DNA of 64,000 bases. It comes from Ananas comosus. Lineage: Eukaryota > Streptophyta > Magnoliopsida > Poales > Bromeliaceae. The notes beneath the pieces are model-generated. The model saw nothing but the letters and a program-made list of their open reading frames with translations, ran no database searches and had not been told where the DNA came from. Both the position numbers and the translations under genes were made by a program. The DNA is taken from positions 10,109,565 to 10,173,564 of the forward strand of contig NC_033635.1 of NCBI RefSeq assembly GCF_001540865.1. Direction: 5' to 3'. Every line of letters begins with the position of its first letter. Position 1 is the stretch's first letter. This document shows positions 46,961 through 64,000 of the stretch, piece by piece.

Positions 46961-47138
46961 TTATAACAGTCCGACCGACCGTCCCTAGAGCAAGTGGCAA
47001 AGAACTTGGCGGTTGGTACCTGAGATCCAAGTTCAAATACTAGTTGATTCACATTTCCAGCTAAGTTTATTTCTAAATAAAATAAAACGAAGCGGGCAGC
47101 GTGCTACCTATCTCTCAAAAAAAAATTATAACAGTCCG
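46961..47138 (+). mobile_element. SINE with 13-bp target duplication
   Basis: The body is 46974-47125 and ends in 'tctctc' plus a run of A. Both sides carry the same TTATAACAGTCCG (46961-46973 and 47126-47138). The 5' part has polymerase III promoter-like boxes: A-box-like AGAGCAAGTGG and B-box-like AAGTTCAAATAC. This is the tRNA-derived SINE layout. Two older copies lie at 18545 and 25935. The intact target duplication makes this the youngest of the three. Its right target copy overlaps the edge of the element at 47138. Confidence 0.8.
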
Positions 47139-47670
47139 GCTATTATATTATCGGTAGCACGAAATCCTCAATACTATCAAGTTGTTTTCAATGATACGGC
47201 TTCTGAATCGACCATCGGCTCCGTTAGACTTGATCTACACTATTAAAAGTATTTGGAAGCCAAATTTCATGATTTGTCTATATCATTTTCCTATCAATCA
47301 AGTAGTCTAGAAATGAACAGCTAAAAATAAAAATCTCATAAAAAATAATTATAAAACGTTTGAATTTAAGATTAGAGATACTGATCTTACTCTACATATT
47401 GAAAAGAATTTTCTATCAAAATTTTATTGAATTTGGATTGTTTTACAACGTCAAATTCAAAAACGCATCACATCGGCCACTAAAATTATCAATTTTGAGA
47501 TCTTTTGATCACTAGTCAAATAATGTCGAAAATAAAATAAAATTTGGTTCCTAAATATCTTTAATAGTGTAGATCATGTCTAACGAAAACCAATCGTCAA
47601 TTTGGAAGCGGCATCATCGAAAACAATTTGATACTATAGAGGCCTCCGTGCTACCGATAGTATAACAGCC
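47138..47670. mobile_element. Long inverted-repeat element
   Basis: The left end GGCTATTATATTATCGGTAG pairs with the right end (complement GGCTGTTATACTATCGGTAG). Inner parts include 'ccgttagacttgatctaca', whose complement appears near 47570-47590. The phrase is shared with 62773-63317. Confidence 0.7.
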
Positions 47671-49700
47671 AAATTGTAAATTATAATTATTAGTTTACAT
47701 TTATATTAGAATGACTAGTAACAAAATAATTCTAATTGCTTATAAAATAATAAAATAGCCAATCACAAAACTTTGCAGGACTCTTTCTCTTCTAAACCTA
47801 AATGTTTTGATCTGTCAACTCAAACATCAATGATCTCAATCATCAATGGTATGTTGTCCTTTTAAAAATCTTATTAATATTTTCAAATATATTTTTCTGA
47901 TTTATTACCATTAAATCAGGACTTTTTTTGTAAATGAAATAATTTTTTTGTCACCATAAATATGTTCCTCCAAAAATCCTAACTATTATAAGAGGGGTAA
48001 AATGATCAATTTACTTCATTAACTAATCAGGATTAAGTATTTAACTTATGATTAATTAAATTTTTCTAACCGATTCTAACGGCAGAAACATATTTGAAAA
48101 TATCGTTACTTTTGCAGAAATAACATATAAAAGTTAAATTTTGTAGAAATATATTTATAATTCACTATGTTTTCAGGGAACTGTATGTAATTAACCCTTT
48201 TTAAAACATCGAAAACCCTAATTACATATTACCTAAAGGCACTAAATGGCTCCCTTAATCCAAGCAAAGTATAATATCTCCATGAGATTCCTATGCAACC
48301 ACATGGTTACCAATTTGATCAAAGTTGGCTAACAAATGCCATCACAATCACCATTTACCTAAAAAAAATATTGGGTAAAATTAGGTAAATTTTGGTCCAA
48401 ATTTTTATAAAGTTAGCACGGATATTAAAGGAATAGAATGAGGACATATTCCAAATAATGTGAGCAAGGATTAGATCAAAAGAAGGAATTTGTAAGGGAC
48501 CACTTTAAATCCTTGGCATAGGAATTATTTAAGGGGGGAATAAATGCTGTGAATCTTATCCTTAAGAAAGAGAGATTTTGGGACTTATGGGAGATGTTGG
48601 AGAATAAAAGGCACAAATTTTTGGTACCATATCCTTAGCACCAAATTTTTGGTTCATGAGAATATGGGTTGGAATTTGAAAATAACAAGAATAATATTTG
48701 AATTACCTGTAAAAGGGGGGAAAAAAAAAATTTTAAGGAATCACTCAACAATTGGGGGGCATTTTGGAATAGATTTTTTTTATTTATTATTCTGAAAAAA
48801 AGGCTTTATTTTGTGTGAAACAGCAGTCCGAAAATATTATTAGGGGTGATACCAGCGTGATGTCATAAATATTTAATTATTATTTTTTAATTTATTATTA
48901 AATTGATATGAGTTTTTAAGTTTCACTTTTTATAAGACTAATTTATATTAATAGAAAATAAAATCAACTTAGTTGATTCTAAAACTATGGATTTTAACTT
49001 GATCAAAAAAACTCGGTCGGTTTGATTAAAACCGAACCGATTCACTTGTTTGATGGTTCAACCATCGGTTTTGAACAGCTCAAAGTAGATTTTTAATTTA
49101 TCCGGCTCAAAGGGTTAAACTGAAATGTTTTATAGACTGAATTACGATCGGACCTGTCAAACTAATATGTTCGACCCAATTTTTAAATCATTGCTTTTGG
49201 TTGCTTTTAATTGGAATTATTCCTATAGGATGAATAATAGTTGAAGGGCTCTTAATACATTTCTTACCTACTTTTATATATGAGATGTGTCCTATTTTTA
49301 ACTTAGTGAGCTATTTATTGCTTATTTTAAGCTATCCTCTTTTTCCGAATAAACATGTAGTTTCACTAGTTAAAAAACCCAAAAATAAAAAAGAAAAAAG
49401 AAAAAGAAAAAGAGAGAGATGTTAATTGATATCACCAAGTTTATATATAAAGACTTATCAATGGTTTCCCTCAAAGTAAACCTACTCAATATCATACCCA
49501 AAATTACAAAAAGAGGGGGGAAAAAATATCTTGCTGCTCTAATTATTAATATGAGTAGAAAGGAAGCTCCCTACCCGAATTTTTTTTATAAATGATCCTA
49601 CCTAATTTTACAATTACAAAAATAATATTTCAAAAGATAATTAGAAAAATAAGCCTCTAATACGCTATATTAAATGTTTAAAAAAATAAATCATATAATC
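47671..49700. other. AT-rich intergenic DNA with element relics
   Basis: A diverged copy of the 421-1368 family end is present at about 48060-48200 ('aattcactatgttttcaggg'). A GGTTTGATTAAAACCGAACC hAT-like stretch lies at about 49005-49195. No gene seen. Confidence 0.45.
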
Positions 49701-50110
49701 GATGAATGAATTACTGCATTTAAATGCGGCGAATCATTCACCACTTTTATAACTCTTAAAACTCCACCGCCTTTATTATTTTCTCCTGTCCTTCTCTCTC
49801 ATTCTTTCATTGTTTATCTTTTTTAAAAGCGGTAAACCACCGCTCTCTCTCTATAAAAAGTTTGACGAGCACAGTAAATCATTCGCCGCTTCTTCTTTTT
49901 TCTTTTTTCTTTTTTTTTTTTCAGGAGACTATATTTACAAATAAAATTTTGACGGATCTATTTTAGAATAAATTTTTTGACAAACCCTAGTATACTAAAA
50001 TCTCTTCCCTAACCTATTCAACAACTCTATACCTCATGCCTTTGCTCGTAACATAGTATCAGAGCGAGGAGCCAGAGATAGAAAGTTTAGACAACTCGTA
50101 ACAACCTAAT
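49700..50110 (+). mobile_element. Copia-like relic with primer-binding site
   Basis: 'taacatagtatcagagcgag' (about 50049-50068) matches the plant copia primer-binding pattern (tggtatcagagc) and follows a sequence ending 'cgtaaca', like an LTR end. The upstream LTR and downstream gag are not resolved. Confidence 0.45.
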
Positions 50111-50182
50111 ATTAAAGCAAGATTTGCTAAAGTTAAAGCAAGATCGGGCGTTTCCTCACATCAACGAGAACCGCAAGTTTGG

Positions 50183-50565
50183 AGAACGTTTGTACCAAAA
50201 ATTTAAGTGCATGACACGGGATCGTGCCGAAAACTTGCTGATACAGTACAGCACGGTATGTGTCAGACCGTACCGATACATGCCGATCACAAAAAAATTC
50301 ATGTGTACTTACACATAATAGCATGAATTTATTTATTTTTTTTAGCAACAAAATATTTTAACTGTTTATTCTGTATTTTTATCAAATCTTTTAAATTTTA
50401 TTGAAAAAATTACTTACTAATTTAAAAAATAGAAAATTTTGAGGTGTGACATCGGCATAAAATCTGTATCGTACCGATATCTTATTGGCACGATACGGCA
50501 CGGTAGACACGGCCCGTGCCGATGGGCACTTCAATTCTTGGTTTGTACAACCGAAGCCACAGCAG
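50183..50565. mobile_element. Inverted-repeat element, GTACCGnnACG family
   Basis: The left part 'tttgtaccaaaaatttaagt' and the complement of the right part (ttgtacaaaccaagaattga) pair. Both are followed by repeated cacgg/ccgtg and cggtacg motifs. Open frames across it are by-products of the inverted repeat. Confidence 0.55.
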
Positions 50566-50921
50566 TAAAGATCGACCAAATGGTGGAGGTATCAGCCGAG
50601 GCATCGCAGCATCCTCTTCCATATTCCTGAAATGCCGAAGTTACGCTTTTCGTCGCTTTTTACGGAACTGCAGATCCCACAGGATGACTTAGATCTGTAG
50701 AGCTGATCAAATTTTGAGTTTCACCGAACTCCAAAGGGGAAAAGGAATCCAAACAACATCCTCCTATTTTGAGGAGAAAGAGATGAGGATGCGACAATCA
50801 ACAGGGAGGTTTCAAAGTGTTGTAACAACATTTTTCTTTCTTGCGGCCTTAACAATCGACAAAGTTGCACCAAAAACAAGTAAGGGATCAACCAACCCAA
50901 TTTGATAAGTAGTCGACACAA

Positions 50922-51085
50922 TGGCCCGTTCGGCCCGACTCGAAAAGAGAAGGCATTACAGCACATTCTGTAAGTGAAATGCCGCCTCTGCGACACGCAA
51001 AAGCACACTTTCTGCTTTAGAAAAAGTTGTTAATGCCTCTTACTACGGCAGAAGCTTCAGTCGGGCCAAACCGGCCCTTTACTTC
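50922..51085. mobile_element. Small GC-rich hAT-like inverted-repeat element
   Basis: The left part GGCCCGTTCGGCCCGACTCG and the complement of the right part (AAAGGGCCGGTTTGGCCCGA) pair. Both lead into '(g)aggcattaac'-type sequence. Confidence 0.5.
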
Positions 51086-51099
51086 ATAATTGAAACAAT

Positions 51100-51564
51100 T
51101 GAGGAAGTTCGATGCATACATTAGTATCATACTACACATATCATAATGCATTACCTGGTCTCTCTGGTCTCCAAGTGATACATCCTTTTGTTGGCGAAAA
51201 CATCCGAGTCCAAAGTCCTGAAGCTGTGTGAATCTCCAGCCGCCAAATATTTATAGTTTTGAACTCAATTTAACACAGTAGTATCTCTAATAGATATATT
51301 AAAAAAAAAAATGTAACTACATACAACACTGCTTATAGTATCAAATATTACCAGAGCAAATCTTGTTATGGCGATGCTCAGTATGAAATGTACTATACCT
51401 GATGGGGAGTATTTATATGGAAATTTCTAGGCTCTGGTGCTCTTATTCTGTCTATTCACCAATCACATTCTTACATAAAACTAACTGCAGGGAAAAGATC
51501 AAACCGCGCTCGTAGTTGATTAAGATATATATCACATTTAGGAAGTATAGCACTTTCCCAATAA
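51100..51564 (-). other. Probable 3' UTR and flank of the TPR gene
   Basis: Not repeat-like. A short open stretch on the minus strand (QLQDFGLGCFRQQKDVSLGD, about 51215-51160) ends at a possible GT donor, but it lies after the TPR stop and has no recognised family. I treat it as untranslated. Confidence 0.35.
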
Positions 51565-62031
<10,467 letters not shown>

Positions 62032-62772
62032 CTAACAGAGAATAAAATGCAAACTTATTTTTAGCTAGGACAAAGATTTTTTGTTTGATAAAACGTTGAA
62101 AAAAAAAATGCAAATGATACATGACTACGGTGGAACTTTCACATCTGAAATCTATGTACCAAACTTAGCTTTCACATAGAAACCTGCTGATGTGAAAACA
62201 ATTCCTTAAAAAAGATATTTCATATCATAAATTACAATAATTCTTCTATATTGTAAATCAAGGAAATCCTCCAGTTAATCATCAGATCATAAAATGCTGA
62301 TTAAAAATGCAACTAAAACATGCTAACAACTTTACAATGGTGAATACACATTTGCAGGCATCCACGCAAAAAATGATTATACATTTATTAATTTATTCAT
62401 TTTTTTATTTTGAACACCACCTTATCTTGTTTAAAGCCAAAGTGGCAAGCTATACAATACAACGACATCTATACAAGTATATTTTCCACTTCAAGATGAC
62501 TTTTGCCTAAGCTTGATTACAAAAGTAAGCATCTAATGGTTAAAGATAGGTGAGAGCTTTCCTAATCTGTTATACACCATGCTAAACTGATTGGTAAATA
62601 GTACATTTAGATCTCTACTTAAACATTAGTTTCAAAAAATCTATACTCAAATCTTTATACCATAATGCATCATAGTTTCGACTTGCAAAATATAAATATG
62701 TCTGTTATTTTTAGTTATAGGCAATTATGCTATGTTTCTGCGTCTTCAAATTAGCGATATATATATGTATGT

Positions 62773-63317
62773 AGAGCAGGGATGTTGTGCTCTTAGGAGC
62801 ACGGAGGCCTCCATGCTCCTAAGCCGTTTTCCATGATGAAATTTTCGAATCAACGATCAGCTCCGTTAGACTTGATCTACCATATTTGAAGTATTTAGAA
62901 AATAAATTTTACGAATTTTCGATCTCATTTACCTAACGATCGAAAGGGTTCAAAATCAATAATTTTTAATAGTTGATGTCTACCGTTTCAAGTTTAACGA
63001 TGTAGAAGTATCCAAATCAGATGAAATTTTGATAAAAAATTCTTTATACTATCTACAAAAAGATCAATATCCCTGATCGAAAATTTTAGTGCTATATCAT
63101 CACTTTTTTTGAGATTTTTTATTTTAGCCATTAATTTTGAACCTTTTCGATTGCTAATGATATCAAAAAATCGCAAAATTTATTTTCCAGATACTTCAAA
63201 TATGGTAGATCAAGTCTAACGGAGCCGATCGTTGATTCAAAAATTCCATCATGAAAAACGGCTTAGGAGCACGAAAGCCTAGCCTCCGTGCTCCTAAGAG
63301 CACAGCAGCCCTGCTCT
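62773..63317. mobile_element. Long inverted-repeat element at the edge of the TPR gene
   Basis: The left AGAGCAGGGATGTTGTGCTC and the complement of the right end (AGAGCAGGGCTGCTGTGCTC) pair, continuing into 'ttaggagcacggaggc' on both sides. An 8-bp ATGTATGT flanks each end, though this lies in simple ATGT repeats. Inner parts share 'gctccgttagacttgatcta' with 47138-47670. Confidence 0.75.
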
Positions 63318-63593
63318 ATGTATGTATCCATACATACATACATATATATACACACACACACATACATATTAAGATGGATAGGAGTTCACCTATTCATTTT
63401 CTTCTAACTTGTGATGGAATACATGCCATGAAATGCCTTTTCTTATGAAGGCTTTTATTTAGTCAACAACCAAAACGAAAATTTCTTTGACTAAAACTTC
63501 TGAGAAAAGAATCTTAGAAACATAAAAACTATTTTCACAAGCCATCTCTTCCAAGAATTATTAGACTGATTGGGCATTTCTATTTAAAATTAG

Positions 63594-64000
63594 GGAAAAC
63601 TTCAGATACCTCCCCTGTGGTTTACCACTTTTTTACTTTAATACTCTGTGGTTTTAACTGTATCATTTAAGTACCTTGTGGTTTCTATTTCATTTTCCTT
63701 ACCCCCTCCGTTAAGTTTTCCGTTAAAACAGTCACGTTCTCCGCACGTGCGTTGTTGATCATCACTTTTTTTCTTTTGAAGACACCAAAAATGATCAAGA
63801 TTAAGCCCTATGGAGGAGTTTCATGTCGTTTCTATCGACCTTTGTGGGACATCTCCGACGCACATGCACAGCACGTGATGGGTTTAACGGGAAGTTAACG
63901 AAGGGTGTAACGAAAAACAAAAATAAAAATCACAGAGTACTTAAGTGATACAGTTAAAACCACATGGTAATAAAGTAAAAAACCGGTAAACCACAGGAGG
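63594..64000. mobile_element. Foldback element, cut by the window edge
   Basis: The left 'gggaaaacttcagatacctc' and 'tttaagtaccttgtggttt' pair with the right 'cacagagtacttaagtgata' and 'accggtaaaccacaggagg', which runs to the window end. Same family as 18755 and 38297, and here the inverted ends are well preserved. Confidence 0.7.

Noticed and set aside
51100..51250. Possible extra TPR-gene exon (QLQDFGLGCFRQQ...)
   Set aside because: It lies downstream of the stop that closes a well-supported last exon, and no family similarity was seen.

Overview
The window looks like nuclear DNA of a flowering plant. It is AT-rich, its genes are split by many introns with GT...AG borders, and most of it consists of plant transposon families (Mutator-type foldback elements, hAT, CACTA, Helitron-like ends, SINE, Ty1-copia, Ty3-gypsy). 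The pectinesterase exons are GC-rich, which leans towards a monocot, but this is a weak inference. Scattered single Ns and one 4-N run mark it as a draft assembly.

Only two substantial genes look intact where they are visible. (1) A complete cytosolic-type glutamine synthetase lies on the minus strand at 34331-37964. It has 13 exons whose phases all join, giving 357 residues. (2) The 3' part of a TPR protein of kinesin-light-chain type lies on the minus strand at 51565-62031. Ten exons encode 301 residues, and the 5' end is beyond the right edge. Damaged or partial genes are a pectinesterase (12842-15313, minus) whose inhibitor domain is collapsed by a deletion and frameshift, and a lone first exon of a cytochrome b561 / ascorbate ferrireductase (5800-5973, minus). 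A small plastid rbcL fragment sits in a TPR-gene intron.

Layout: 1-12 kb is intergenic with a Mutator-like element, a CACTA element, hAT fragments, an isolated copia LTR piece and two foldbacks. 12.8-15.3 kb is the pectinesterase. 15.4-34 kb is a repeat-rich block in which a multi-part segment recurs about three times; a gypsy remnant, hAT elements and an almost complete but decayed copia element interrupt it. 34.3-38.2 kb is the glutamine synthetase, with an inverted copy of exons 3-5 inside intron 1. 38.3-51 kb is intergenic with a tandem 1.07-kb duplication, a SINE with a clear target duplication, and several inverted-repeat elements. 51.5-64 kb is the TPR gene, whose introns are full of such elements.

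No operon-like or obviously new multi-gene system is visible. The points most worth checking are the inverted glutamine synthetase duplication and its link to an N junction, the flipped end of one copia LTR, the 9-bp-flanked foldback element carrying nested palindromes, and the recurring segment at 17-34 kb. Splice sites were read by eye from the sequence and family knowledge. No searches were run.
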